NCBI GenBank assembly: GCA_947179155.2
Contig: OX359273.1
Location: 39,516,523-39,580,522 of the forward strand
Reading direction: 5' to 3'
Source of the DNA: Hedera helix
Lineage: Eukaryota; Streptophyta; Magnoliopsida; Apiales; Araliaceae
Length of the DNA: 64,000 bases
The notes beneath the pieces are model-generated. The model did no database searches and was not told where the DNA came from. It worked only from the letters and a program-made list of their open reading frames with translations. This document shows positions 12,667 to 23,268 of the stretch, in pieces. Position numbers and translations under genes: made by a program. The stretch's first letter is position 1. Each line of letters opens with the position of its first letter.

Positions 12667-13474
12667 AAGATGAGCAGAATGGAAGCACAAAGTGAGGACA
12701 CATCAGATGGCAGAACAAAATGGGATAAAAACAACAATGCTGAAATTTAGAATTAAATGGACTGCAAATTAATTTCCAATTAGTTGTGGAAGTGATCTTT
12801 TCGATATATTTCTGAAATCGCACCTATTGCATTAAAATGGAAAAAAGATATTCCAAAAACATAATATTGAGCAAAAAAGTAGTTTGCTGAGTAACTACTT
12901 TTCCACTGTTCTAAATGTTCAGTCAGCAAAAGTACAGCTTTCGAAATGTTTAGAATTCACCTTCTTGTATAATTAGTGTGAAATTGGCACCAAAGTTAGA
13001 AGAAATAAAGTCATTAAAAGCAATATTGCATAATAATTAACAAATCACCAGTCAAAGCAAACTTGCATTGAGAAGAAAAGATATTGACTTATGGGTTAGT
13101 ACATGTTTCTTTAGTTACTAAACCAGTTGGTTGATCTTCAAGTAAGTTTTTGTGTCCAAAGTGGAAACACGAGTCTTACTCGCTCAAGTGCTCAAGACTG
13201 ATTCTTCTTTCATACTTTCTAGTTTTTTTATTTCCTGAATGTGGCACAGAAGAAGGATAGACGTTAAGAATTTTGTCGTAAAATCTAATGACAAACTAAT
13301 GCAAAACAGATTAAAAATAATGTTCCATCTAATATTTATTTATTTTTTGGTGATCTTCCACATACAAAAAGAGAAAACATAAAAGAAATGTTTCCTTAAA
13401 CATCAATTTTTTAATATGTACACTTCATCTTTGGTGGGTGGTGCATTTTATCTAAACTTCGTGGCACATTTTAG
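12667..13474. other. Intergenic, FLS2 3' flank
   Basis: No gene or recognisable repeat seen. AT-rich sequence between the FLS2 pseudogene and the first Lhcb1 relic. Confidence 0.5.
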
Positions 13475-13925
13475 CAAGGCCTAACGGGTCGAAACTTCCA
13501 CTAGGATCAAGTGGCTCAACAACCTCACCAAGTGGCCCTCAACAACACCCATCAAGCTAACTTGTGTAGCCCAGATGGCCAAGATCCTTTGGGCATGTAT
13601 TCCCAAGTAGTCAAGTTCGCCCTTGCTGAACATTTAGGCTCCAGCCTTAAACCACACGGTTTCACCGAACTTGACACCGTTGTGAGCCAAAAGCTCAGGG
13701 AATACACAGTAGGTGGGCATGACCCACTTACTGTGGATCACCTCAAGCTCAGAGTTCTTGGTAAAAATTTTGGGGTCAGCCGAGAGCCCGGCAGTGTCCC
13801 AACCGTAGTCACCTGGTGAGGTAAGATGGAGCCTCACTAGAGAATGGGCCCAAGTACTAGACTCGGTCTGGGTCGTACCATGGGCTGCTAGAGGACACCG
13901 GCTTGGTGACAGTTTTCCTCATGAA
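13475..13925 (-). pseudogene. Lhcb1: Lhcb1 chlorophyll a/b-binding protein relic (copy A)
   Basis: On the minus strand this preserves scrambled parts of a light-harvesting complex II protein: the N-terminal KPVS region and the pieces SPGDYGWDTAGLSADPK, VFPELLAHNGVKFGE and FDPLGLA. The first-helix segment is damaged (WVMPTYCVFPE where WAMLGALGCVFPE is expected). The stretch between the first and second helices is shortened and frameshifted, and everything after FDPLGLA, including the third helix, is absent. It is the most decayed of the four copies and follows a relic of the unknown gene's 3' end, as copy B does. It cannot encode an antenna protein. Confidence 0.85.
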
Positions 13926-14730
13926 TGGACCTAGTTGCTCTCGAATCAAAGTTTCTCTAATCAAAGTCTCAGTGTCAAGTGGTTGATTGCTCCCCTATCT
14001 AAAATATTATTCACGTAATTCTGAAAATTTGTACACCATCAGAATATATATTGATGGTGATTACTTCCTTCTTATATATTTATGGTGATTACTTCCTTCT
14101 GAGGGTTAGTGGGAATGATTAAATCATAATTATAATCAGAAGTAGTGTCAACTGTTAACAATTAAGTTAAAAGTAATTTATATTTCACGGCTGACCTTAA
14201 AAGTAGTGTTGAAAGAAACCTGACATGAGGATTTGGAATGAGCCAGATTTCTCGGCAAAGTAGTGCAGTTGCTGTAATTTTTTAGCAAGTTCAGTTAGTT
14301 AATTTCGGTGTACGTTTAATGCTAACAGAGGATTAATGCCAACGGAGCTAGAATTGTACATCTCCATTTTGAAGATGCTATTCTCACTTTTAGCAATAAA
14401 ATAATAAAATGACAAGTTTTCTTCTACCCAAAAATTTTTGCAGTTTATATTTGGCGGGAGTGGAGTTTTTTTTATTTTGTTTTATATTTTTCTTCATTAT
14501 GTGGGGTTGGCTGGGGGGCCAAAGTTGGACCTGAATGGTTGAATGCTTCTTCTATATAAACTGTGAAACATTTATCAATAAACGCACATTAACTGAAAGT
14601 TGATAACACAAACTGTTTGAATTAATTAAAATGAGATCACTACTCATTAAACATATATAATTCACTTCACATAAGCTTTTGTTATAATTCCTACAGTCAC
14701 AATAACCTGATGCACACATAAATTTCTAGG
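13926..14730. other. Intergenic with duplicated 3' flank of the unknown gene
   Basis: No gene. The part around 14625-14710 (GAGATCACTACTCATTAAAC..., ATAATTCCTACAGTCAC) matches 16563-16625 next to the unknown gene. It is therefore duplicated flank, showing that the tandem unit extends beyond the coding parts. Confidence 0.55.
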
Positions 14731-14870
14731 AAAAGAGAGAGAACTGATCAAGTTTGGTGGGGATCGTTCTGCAAAAACTCATCTACATTTGATGGAAACC
14801 TAAAGCCTCCATATCCGCCATTATTGAAACATTCACTACGTCAAGGAATCTTTTAGCAGAATATATGGAA
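14731..14870 (-). pseudogene. 3' relic of the unrecognised gene (duplicate of the 16.7 kb locus)
   Basis: On the minus strand this reads FRFPSNVDEFLQNDPHQT then a stop. It parallels FEFPSTVDEFLLNDPPPN at the end of the gene at 16682-17401. Only this last coding piece and the 3' flank are kept. It lies immediately upstream, in transcription direction, of Lhcb1 copy A, as the fuller copy does for Lhcb1 copy B. That places it in a duplicated two-gene unit. Confidence 0.7.
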
Positions 14871-15254
14871 ATATTTCGACCTCTTGGAGGAAATTTGGTT
14901 CCAATGCCAATCTTTCATGGTGTTTCTATAATTTGGTAATTTACAAGTTCTGTTTTTGCCATTTTCTATGTGGCAATAACCTGAAAAAGGTGTGGGTATT
15001 ATTTTATCTTTTTTGTTAATGATTTTTATGTTACTGGTAGTTCAAATTTCAGCCAAACGGTCTACAAACATTACCAACTTATATTGGGAAAGATAGAATA
15101 CAGTAGTGAAACTATAAGTAAATCAGAACCATTTGCACAAAAGTATATAGTAGCACAAAAATTCAAATTTCCTGCATTTGATCAGAGCACTTCACATCAC
15201 ACAACTCAAATTGGAAGTCAAATGGTAAGGAATTCAAGACTCTCATCTCTCACT

Positions 15255-16037
15255 TTACAGGGACAAAGTGGCGAATGGCCAAGCATTGTTGTTTACTGGA
15301 TCAGCAAGGTGATCAGCTTGGTTCTCCAATGGGCCTTTTCCGGTCACAATGGCCAGAACAAAGAACCCAAACATAGAGAACATGACTAGTCTCCCATTCT
15401 TAATCTCCTTCACCTTAAGCTCAGCAAATGTCTCTGGGTCATCAGTAAGGCCTAATGGGTCGAAACTCCCACCAGGGTAAAGTGGGTCAACAACCTCACC
15501 GAGTGACCCACAATCAACACGGTAACCCTCAACGGCACCCATCAAGATAACTTGTGTAGCCTATATAGCTAAGATGCTTTGGGCATGTACCAAGCTTGAG
15601 TTTCCCAAGTTGTCAAGTCCACCCTCTCTAATATTTGGGCTTCTACCTTAAACCACACGCTTCACCGAACTTTACACCGTTGTAGCCAAAAGCTCAGGGA
15701 ATACACAACCAAGAGATCCAAGCATGACCCACCTACTGTGGATCACCTCAAACTCACGATTCTTGGCAAAGGTTTTAGGGTCAACTGAGAGCTCAACAGT
15801 GTCCCAACCGTAGTCACCTAGGAATTCTCCAGTAAGGTAAGATGGAGCTCCACCGGATAATGGGCCCACGTATTTAACTCGGTCTGGGCCGTACCACGGG
15901 TTGTCGGATGAGACAGGCTTGGTGACAGCTTTCCTCACGGAAACACTTCCATTTCCAAAGAGCTTTGATGAAGGAGCAACTTGCACAGCCTTCCCAGCAG
16001 AAGACAGGGAATAGAGAGCCATTGATGTAGCAGCCAT
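15255..16037 (-). pseudogene. Lhcb1: Lhcb1 chlorophyll a/b-binding protein, frameshifted (copy B)
   Basis: From ATG 16037 the minus strand encodes an Lhcb1 transit peptide and N-terminus (MAATSMALYSLSSAGKAVQV, then WYGPDRVKYVGP, YLTGEF, GDYGWD) through the first helix (VIHSRWVMLGSLGCVFPELLA). Two single-base losses between 15680 and 15640 break the frame. The second half resumes near 15545 (MGAVEGYR, LYPGGSFDPLGL, KNGRLVMFSMFGFFVLAIV). At the very end about 4 nt are missing, so the conserved NFVPGK tail becomes LSL-stop. Functional Lhcb1 genes have no intron, and none is seen. The promoter still has TATA and I-box motifs. The combined damage makes it a pseudogene. Confidence 0.87.
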
Positions 16038-16137
16038 TTAGTAGATTTAAAAGAAAATCTGCCGAAGGCAACAACAGTTATTGGAATAGCTATAGAAAGG
16101 AGCTAGTTGACTTGAGTTTCATGGTCTGTATCCGAAG

Positions 16138-16172
16138 TATATATAGGGCTTGGATTTATAGGTGTCCTTATC
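16138..16172 (-). promoter_or_regulatory. Core promoter of Lhcb1 copy B (TATA and I-box)
   Basis: TATATATA at 16138-16145 lies about 100 bp upstream of the start codon. GATAAGG (the I-box of light-regulated CAB promoters) lies on the minus strand at 16166-16172, followed by GATATC and a CCAAT motif near 16200. Copy C has the same arrangement, so this promoter block was duplicated with the gene. Confidence 0.6.
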
Positions 16173-16681
16173 TTTGGATATCTTCATCTTTTTTTTCATT
16201 GGTTGATGGAATTTTCAAATCCAAACGGCAATTTCTGTACCACTAACCAGCCTTGGATTTATAAGCACAATGTGCCAAAAAATCTCACACAAAATTCTTA
16301 GCTAAGATAAGATTTTCGATACTACAGGACACATAATTATGTAAATGCAGATGAAGTGTTTTGGAAGGCGCTCTAGGCTTCAAAGTTCAAATCCCATATA
16401 TTCATAGTAATTAAAAATTATGTTTGCTTAGTTATTAACTGTTCCAACATACCTGATATTTGAATGACATACTAATGGGAAGTTGCATATTACTTGCTCA
16501 AACATTTAAATTCATAATTGTTATATGTTGTTATCAGTACAAAGTAGCTAACTGAATGAAGATGAGATCACTACTCAGGAAACGGATATATTACATAAAA
16601 ATTATGTAGTAATTCCTACAATCACCATAAACAGTTCAACAAAGGTTTCAAAAAGAAAGTGGGGGGAAAGTAAAAACTAAC

Positions 16682-17401
16682 CTAATTTGGTGGAGGATCA
16701 TTCAGCAAAAACTCATCTACAGTTGAGGGAAATTCAAAGCCTCCAAATTCACCACTATTGCCTGAAAGCAATGTGGCTTTAGCCAAAAGCAAATGTACCA
16801 ATCTCAAGGGCTCTTTTCTTTCACCCTCATTCATAAAATGCTTAATCCACCCCTCCAATCTCTAAACTTCCTTCTTACATTTTGGCCCCTTAACTTGAGC
16901 TATCTTAACATAAAACCCATCATCACAATTACTATTCAAATCCAATCCAAGACCTTCTTGCTCTTCATTTTTACAGTCAGATAAACCCAAAAGCTGCATT
17001 AACAATTCGATATCATCGACCCCATTTGTTTCGAATTCATTGATTGTTTCTGGGTTCTGTACGGGGCTTGATTGAGCTGGGTTTTCAAGGGTTAATGGGA
17101 AATCAAGAGAATTTGAGAGGAATTCTTGAGGGGGCTCACTTTCTTGAAGAACTGAATTATTGGTGGTGGGTTGGTCGATATTAAGGTATATAGGAGAGCT
17201 GAGAGATTCTGGTGATGTATAATTGCTTTCTGGTGGTGGTGTAGAGGGACTAATGGAGGACTGTGAAGTGTTCTCCGATTTTAATCTCTTCTCAACTTGT
17301 TTGAGAGAGGAGAAGATGTGGGTATGGAGATTAGGTGATGATCGCATCTTGATTCTTGCCGATGCTCTGAATTGAGAAATAATGGCACTCAAAAGTTGCA
17401 T
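16682..17401 (-). pseudogene. Unrecognised plant gene, interrupted by one in-frame TAG
   Basis: I do not recognise the family. From ATG 17401 the frame runs 179 codons to a TAG at 16862-16864. It then continues in the same frame for about 59 more codons to TAG 16682, with protein-like composition (RLEGWIKHF, LRLVHLLLAKA, FEFPSTVDEFLLNDPPPN). The last part is also preserved, with substitutions, in the relic at 14731-14870, which supports it being former coding sequence. The first part starts MQLLSAIISQFRASARIK, is Ser/Pro/Asn-rich in the middle, and has an acidic leucine-rich stretch (VDDIELLMQLLGLSD). There is no signal peptide or membrane segment. A TATA box (TATAAAG, minus strand, 17454-17460) sits about 55 bp upstream. 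Either the protein is truncated at 179 residues or the gene is a young pseudogene. Confidence 0.6.
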
Positions 17402-17453
17402 CTTGGGGACTAATGAAGGGCAAATGCGCGTCCTTTTGGTTTTGTGCAGTTTT

Positions 17454-17460
17454 CTTTATA
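17454..17460 (-). promoter_or_regulatory. TATA box of the unrecognised gene
   Basis: TATAAAG on the minus strand, about 55 bp upstream of the ATG at 17401. Confidence 0.5.
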
Positions 17461-18027
17461 CCCTTCATGAGCAGACAGGAAGTAACTTACCTACTAGTCT
17501 ACTGCCATACAGTGCAGGTTATACTATCCATGTATAATCTCCATTTTTAAAAAACTATTTTTGGCCATATTTATATTGGTTTAAATTCTAGTGTACACAA
17601 TTTTTCTCTATGATTTTTTATTACAGTATTAAATTCTAAAATTCATAATTGGGAATCTCATTTGTTTTGGACGAAAAGAGTAATATGTACCATTTTAGTT
17701 TCTTTGTAACTTAGTATGTAACTTATATATCACACTACTCTTCTTAAGCTAAACAAAGTATGAGCAAATTTTACATGTTAGCCAATTGTGCAATATTAGT
17801 GAAGATTTTTAGCAGCTTTTATGGAGATAATCTGAAACATTTTAGGTGGAAATTGGTTCAAGGCCACCATTTCACGGTCATTAGCAAGTGTTTCTGAAAG
17901 ACGAGATACATTGTGGGTATTATTGTATTTTTAAAACAAACAGACAACAAAGGGTATCAACTTATAAGAAGAAAAAAGAATGCAGTAAAGAAACAAGAAG
18001 CCATGGTAAATCAGAAACACTGACACA
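17461..18027. other. Intergenic between unrecognised gene and Lhcb1 copy C
   Basis: No gene or clear repeat. It would hold the upstream region of the unrecognised gene and the 3' untranslated region of Lhcb1 copy C. Confidence 0.45.
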
Positions 18028-19274
18028 TTAGAAGCACAGACTCACACTTTTTGTATTTCCGGGGACAAAGTTGGTGGCATAGGCCCATGCATTGTTGTTC
18101 ACTGGATCAGCAAGATGGTCAGCTAGGTTTTCTAATGGGCCCTTTCCTGTAACAATGGCCTGAACAAAGAAACCAAACATGGAGAACATGGCAAGTCTTC
18201 CATTCTTGAGTTCCTTAACCTTAAGCTCAGCAAAAGCCTCGGGATCATCAGCAAGGCCCAATGGGTCGAAATTTCCACCGGGATAAAGTGGGTCGACAAC
18301 CTCACCGAGTGGTCCACCAGCAACACGGTAACCCTCAACGGCTCCCATCAAGATAACTTGGGTGGCCCAAATAGCCAAGATGCTTTGGGCATGGACCAAG
18401 CTTGGGTTTCCCAAGTAATCGAGCCCACCTTCACTATAACCTTTTCGATGGCCTGTGGCTAACTAAGATGACTCACCTTTTTAGGTGGCCTATGGTAGGC
18501 TTTTAACAAGATAATGAATAGTTAATTAAGCCTTGGTACGATATGATTCCACTTGGACTCACTATTTGACTTGGATTGTTACATATAGTCGGCCAAAAGA
18601 TTATTTTAGATGATCTAAGTTTCCAGATTTCATAGAGTTAAAGTGAAACTTAGTTGATCTTAATTGAAACTATATAGCAAAAGAGGAAAGTACAGGACTT
18701 TAAATATTAGGTAGCTCCTATCATTAATGTCTGACTCACTGAAATTTTGTGTGCAATGTGATATTTTGCAATGTGGTTCCTCTGTTCTGTTTCCTCTAAA
18801 CTTCTTGTTCTGCCATTTATGTGGTGATCACATATTATTATACTAATTACTAATATGACGGATGTCAAGTTTTTGGGCTCCTGCCTTGAACCAAACGGCC
18901 TCGCCGAACTTGACACCATTGCGGGCCAAAAGCTCTGGGAATACACACCCAAGAGCTCCAAGCATGGCCCATCTGCTATGAATCACCTCAAGCTCACGGT
19001 TCTTAGCAAAAGTCTCGGAGTCAGCGGAAAGTCCAGCAGTATCCCAACCATAATCACCAGGAAATTCACCGGTGAGGTAGGATGGAGCTTCACCAGAGAA
19101 TGGGCCCAAGTACTTGACTCTGTCTGGGCCGTACCATGGGCTGCCGGATGAGACAGGCTTAGCAGTTTTCCTCATGGAAACTCTTCCATTTCCGAAAAGC
19201 TCGGGTGAAGGAGCAACCTGCACAGCTTTCCCTGCAAAAGATGGGGAAGAGAGAGCCATTGATGTAGCAGCCAC
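18028..19274 (-). pseudogene. Lhcb1: Lhcb1 chlorophyll a/b-binding protein split by an insertion (copy C)
   Basis: This is the best-preserved minus-strand copy. From ATG 19274 it encodes transit peptide, N-terminus and first helix through GVKFGEAVWFKAGAQ with few changes. About 435 bp of unrelated sequence (roughly 18436-18872) then replaces the IF of the conserved IFSEGGLDYLGN. The second half resumes with GEGGLDYLGN-type sequence and continues NPSLVHAQSILAIWATQ, FDPLGLADDPEAF and GRLAMFSMFGFF. The C-terminus is altered, NFVPGNTKSVSLCF instead of NFVPGK. The insert has no good splice donor at its 5' edge and the reading frame around its 3' edge is disturbed, so an intron is unlikely. The insert has no TIRs or target duplication that I could see. 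Confidence 0.83.
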
Positions 19275-19361
19275 TTAGAAGATTTAAAAGAAAATCTGTT
19301 ATTATGGGAATTGCTATAGAAAGGAGCTGGTTGACTTGAGTTTCATGGCTTGTATCCAACG

Positions 19362-19394
19362 TATATATGACTTGGGTTTATAGGGGTCCTTATC
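19362..19394 (-). promoter_or_regulatory. Core promoter of Lhcb1 copy C (TATA and I-box)
   Basis: TATATATG-type TATA at 19362-19369, about 90 bp upstream of ATG 19274, and GATAAGG on the minus strand at 19388-19394, followed by GATATC. Order and spacing match copy B. Confidence 0.6.
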
Positions 19395-19519
19395 CTTGGA
19401 TATCTTTATCTCTCTTCATTGGTTGATGGTATTTTCAAATCCAGCAGGCAATTTCTGTACCACTAACCAGCCTTGAATATAAGCACAATGCCAAAAAATC
19501 TCCACAAAAATCTTAGTAA

Positions 19520-20316
19520 GGTGCTGTTTGATAAAATTTTGTATTAAGATCTGAATAATTTAGACATCTGAATAATATAGAGCATCTGAATAGAATTGTA
19601 TCTGAATGAAAAAATGTTGTTTGATAATCAATTTTTTCAGATGTCTGAATAACAGTATTTTACCATTTTAACCCTATGAACAGTTGAACATTATAATAAT
19701 AATAATAATAATAATTATTATACTAATAATAATTATAATTATTAATAATAATTATAATAATAATAATAATAATATTAATTATAATAATAATAATTATTAT
19801 AAAAATAATAATAATTATTATAAAAATAATAATAATTATTATTATTATAAAAATAATAATTATAATATTAATGATAGTGCTAATAATAATACTAATAATA
19901 ATAATTATTATAATAAAAATTATGATAATAATAATTATAATAATAATAATCATAATCATAATTATAATTATTATAATAATAATAATTATTATTATAATAT
20001 TAATATTAATATTAATAAAAATAATAATAATTATAATAATAATAATTATACTAATAATAATTATAATTAATAATAATAATTATAGTAATAATAATATTAA
20101 TTATAATAATTATAATTATTATTAATAATAATTATTATTACTATAATTATTATTATTATTAATAATTATAATATTAATATTAATAAAAATAATTATTATT
20201 ATAATAATAATTATACTAATAATAATTATAATTAATAATAATAATTATAGTAATAATAATATTAATTATAATAATAATTATTATTATAAAAATAATAATA
20301 ATTATATTAAAAATAG

Positions 20317-20351
<35 letters not shown>

Positions 20352-20413
20352 ATAATAATAATAATAATAATAATAATCATAATTATAATAATAATAATAA
20401 TAATAATCATAAT

Positions 20414-20460
<47 letters not shown>

Positions 20461-20475
20461 TGATGATGATAATGC

Positions 20476-20510
<35 letters not shown>

Positions 20511-20780
20511 ATTATAATATTAATAATAATAAAAATAATAATTATTACAATAATAATTATACTAATAATAATTATAATTAATAATAATAATTATAGTAAT
20601 AATAATATTAATTATAATAATAATAATTATTATTATTATAAAAATAATAATAATTATATTAAAAATAGTACTAATAATAATAATAATAATTATTATTATT
20701 ATTATAATTATAATAAAAATTATGATAATAATAATTATAATAATAATAATCATAATAATAATAATAATAATAATTATTAT

Positions 20781-20811
<31 letters not shown>

Positions 20812-21055
20812 ATATTTATTATTATAATAATAATAATAATATTGAGTGTTGGATATAAAAGGAATTTGTTAATATTGAAGAGGATATTTTTGTCCAAGTT
20901 CATTAAGATGCTCCTCTTAATGGTTTAGATTTGATTTTGTATCTCAACCATTTAGAGGCATTCAGATGTAACAAAAAAAAAACAAACAACTTTGTTCCTC
21001 TTAGCGATTAAGAGGTTGTCCATTAAGAGCCATTAAGACACAAACAAACAGCACC
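19520..21055. mobile_element. PIF/Harbinger (Tourist-like) element filled with TAA microsatellite
   Basis: The element starts GGTGCTGTTTG and ends CAAACAGCACC, a perfect 11-bp inverted repeat, flanked by TAA on both sides (19517-19519, 21056-21058). A 3-bp TAA/TTA duplication is typical of PIF/Harbinger. The matching site upstream of Lhcb1 copy B (CTTAGCTAAGATAAG near 16298) is uninterrupted, so it is a paralogous empty site. The ends carry repeated CATCTGAAT motifs. Between about 19690 and 20845 the interior is almost entirely TAA/TTA trinucleotide repeat, with a short (TAC)n block near 20320. It has no transposase. The superfamily rests on TIR and TSD only. Confidence 0.75.
19690..20845. 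repeat. Long impure (TAA)n/(TTA)n microsatellite
   Basis: About 1.15 kb made almost wholly of TAA/TTA units in alternating orientation with occasional single-base variants, plus (TAC/CTA)n at about 20316-20350. Long open frames here read as poly-Ile or poly-Asn on both strands and are an effect of the repeat. The array sits inside the TIR element 19520-21055. Confidence 0.9.
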
Positions 21056-21177
21056 TAAGATAAGATTTTCTATACTACAGGACACACAATTATCTAAATG
21101 CGGATAAGTGTTTTGGAAAGCACTCTAGGCTTCCTGATTAAAAAAATATGTTTGCTTAGTTATTAACTATTCCAACA

Positions 21178-21290
21178 TACTTCCCATTTTTAAATTATAA
21201 AATCAATATTAACTTTTGAAAAATCAATTTCAAATATTTTAAAACTCAAATTTAGATGAATTCATTTAGTTTATGTAAATACAATTATAT
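21178..21290. repeat. Left half of a Stowaway-like MITE
   Basis: CTTCCCATTTTTAAATTATAAAATC onward parallels the left half of the MITE at 2282-2542 (TTGACTTTT-AAAAAGTCAATTT, AACTCAAAATT, ATGAATT, AGTTTA). No right terminus was found, so it is truncated. Confidence 0.45.
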
Positions 21291-21397
21291 TTTGAGTCGA
21301 CTTCGAATCGAACTTTTAGTCGAATAAGTACGAATCGAGTTCAAACTGTTTGGTTCGTTTTACTGACTTAGATGGAAGGCATCCAATATTAGCAAGG

Positions 21398-22256
21398 TAG
21401 GGATCCAAGGAGGATCACAATCACCAATGACTATAGCCTAAAATATTCTGTTGAGATGAATGTAATCCACCTAAGTCACAGGTGGGGAATGTGGGACAGA
21501 CCCATTTATTAAATAAATCCACCATTGTAGTACCATTGGACCAAGTAGTATATCAATTAAAAAAAGAAAGTAGTCTGTCAATATGATGATATAGCTTATG
21601 GCAATTTCACCTTCATATTTTCAGTGTTTAGGACCACTTCAACTAGTGGTGGCAAATCCTTGTTGTCTATGACCATGAAATATCTTCAGTAACAGGTGAA
21701 ATGGGCTTCAGCTTAAAATTTCAACAGAAAAAAAGAATATTTTAAAATTAAAAAAGTTATAATTAACAATCCATCAATGGTTCACCACCAGCCATGAGCT
21801 AAGATGGTACCATCCAGACTTTGCATTAAATTCCTACTTTTTCGATAATTTCTACTGAAAGTGATACCTTATTTGATGAGCAGGAGCCATTTTAAAGAAT
21901 TTAAAATAGGAGTAGCATCTAAATTCTAAGTATACATTTATATTAAACAAGCTTTGGTATTCACTTCATTGATCTGTCAATATACTTTTAGAAACTAAGG
22001 TTTCCTTATAAATTCAAGCAAAATTTCAATCTCTTGAAGCTTTTTGTCTTTTTGGGTTCGCAAATGCTTAAAGCTTTATTGCAGTATGCTGTTTGCTTAT
22101 GAAATGAATCATAGAAGTCATGAAGCAAACCAACTTTGACACGTTCTAATGGGGGGTCCAATAGGATGAGAAGCACCAATGACTATAGCCAAAAATATTG
22201 TGTTGAGATGAATCTAATCCACCAATTTCTCAGGTGGGACCAAACAATTTATTGAA
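21398..22256 (+). promoter_or_regulatory. Duplicated Lhcb1 upstream segment
   Basis: About 110 bp at 21398-21515 recurs at 22156-22256. Shared words include CACCAATGACTATAGCC, AAATATT, TGTTGAGATGAAT and TAATCCACC, then CAGGTGG and a TTTATT word. The second copy lies about 210 bp upstream of the ORF of Lhcb1 copy D. CCAAT and GATGAAT/TAATCC words occur in light-regulated CAB promoters, so this looks like a duplicated regulatory module. The sequence between the copies holds no gene. Confidence 0.5.
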
Positions 22257-22349
22257 TTCAAGTAGTGAAATCTCAAAAGTGGTGGTGCAGAGGGGGAGTA
22301 ACAGAGAAAATCTTGACGCCTAATGAAAAGAAAGTCATAGCTATCATAA

Positions 22350-22394
22350 GATAAGTAGTGGGGCAGTTGGCCCAACCCTCAGCCCATATAAATA
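22350..22394 (+). promoter_or_regulatory. Core promoter of Lhcb1 copy D (GATAAG and TATA box)
   Basis: GATAAG at 22350-22355 and TATAAATA at 22387-22394, about 75 bp upstream of the ancestral start-codon position at 22469. This matches the I-box plus TATA layout of copies B and C. Confidence 0.6.
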
Positions 22395-22468
22395 ATTACC
22401 GAACGACCACGATCTTCAATCACTAACACTTGCTACAAACATAACCAAAGCTTTCTCTTCTCAGTAAA

Positions 22469-23268
22469 ATAGCTGCTTCCACAATGGCCCTCTCCTCTCC
22501 ATAATTCGTTGGAAAGGCGGTGAAAGTTGCTCCATTTTCGTCTGAGCTCTTTGGAAATGGAAGAATTTCTATAAGGAAAACAGCAACAAAGCCCCGTGTA
22601 CCATCTGGCAGTCCATGGTACGGCCCAGATAGAGTCAAGTACTTCGGCTCATTCTCCGATGAAACCCATCATACCTCACTGGTGAATTCCCAGGTGATTA
22701 CGGTTGGGATATTGTTGGGCTTTCTGCTGATCCAGAGATATTCGCCAAGAACCGTGAGCTCAAGGTGATCCACAGCAGATGGGCTATGCTTGGAACCCTT
22801 GGATGTGTCTTTCCCGAGCTTTTGGCGCGTAACGGTGTCAAATTTGGTGAGGCTGTGTGGTTTAAGGACGAAGCCCAAATTTTCAGTGAGGGTGGGCTTG
22901 ACTACTTGGGCAACCCAAGCTTGGTCCATGCCCAAAGTATCTTGGCCATATGGGCCACCCAAATTATCTTAATGGGTGCCGTTGAGGGTTACTGTATTGC
23001 TGGTGGGCCACTCGATGAGGTTGTTGACCCACTTTATCCCGGAGGAAGTTTCGACCCAATGGGTCTTGCAGATGATCCCGAGGCTTTTTCTGAGCTTAGG
23101 GTCAAGAAACTCAAGAATGGAAGACTTGCCATGTTCTCCATGTTTGGTTTCTTTGTACAGGCCATTGTTACAGGAAAAAGCCCATTGGAGAACCTAGCTG
23201 GCCACCTTGCTGACCCGGTGAATAACAATGCATGGGCCTATGCCACTAACTTTGTCCCCGGAAAGTGA
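22469..23268 (+). pseudogene. Lhcb1: Lhcb1 chlorophyll a/b-binding protein, lost start, stop and frameshift (copy D)
   Basis: This copy is on the opposite strand to the other three. The expected start codon reads ATA at 22469 (ATA GCT GCT TCC ACA ATG GCC). A secondary ATG at 22484 meets TAA at 22502 where the transit peptide should read SPSF. One base is lost at DET/PSYLTGEF near 22668. The frame from PGDYGWDIVGL through the three helices to the terminal NFVPGK and TGA at 23266-23268 is otherwise complete. Unusual substitutions include VWFKDEAQ, GYCIAGGPLD and ENLAGHLAD. At most an N-terminally truncated protein without transit peptide could be made from a later ATG such as 22765, so it is probably a pseudogene. 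Confidence 0.85.

Noticed and set aside
16862..16864. TAG in the unrecognised gene as programmed readthrough or a recoded codon
   Set aside because: A single nonsense mutation next to several neighbouring pseudogenes is simpler, and no readthrough context was recognised.
18436..18872. The block splitting Lhcb1 copy C as an intron
   Set aside because: Lhcb1 genes lack introns here in the other copies, there is no GT donor at the junction on the gene's strand, and the frame does not rejoin cleanly.
19684..20928. Long open frames of poly-Ile, poly-Asn or mixed Asn/Tyr on both strands
   Set aside because: They are translations of TAA/TTA microsatellite, open on both strands, with no start context or homology.
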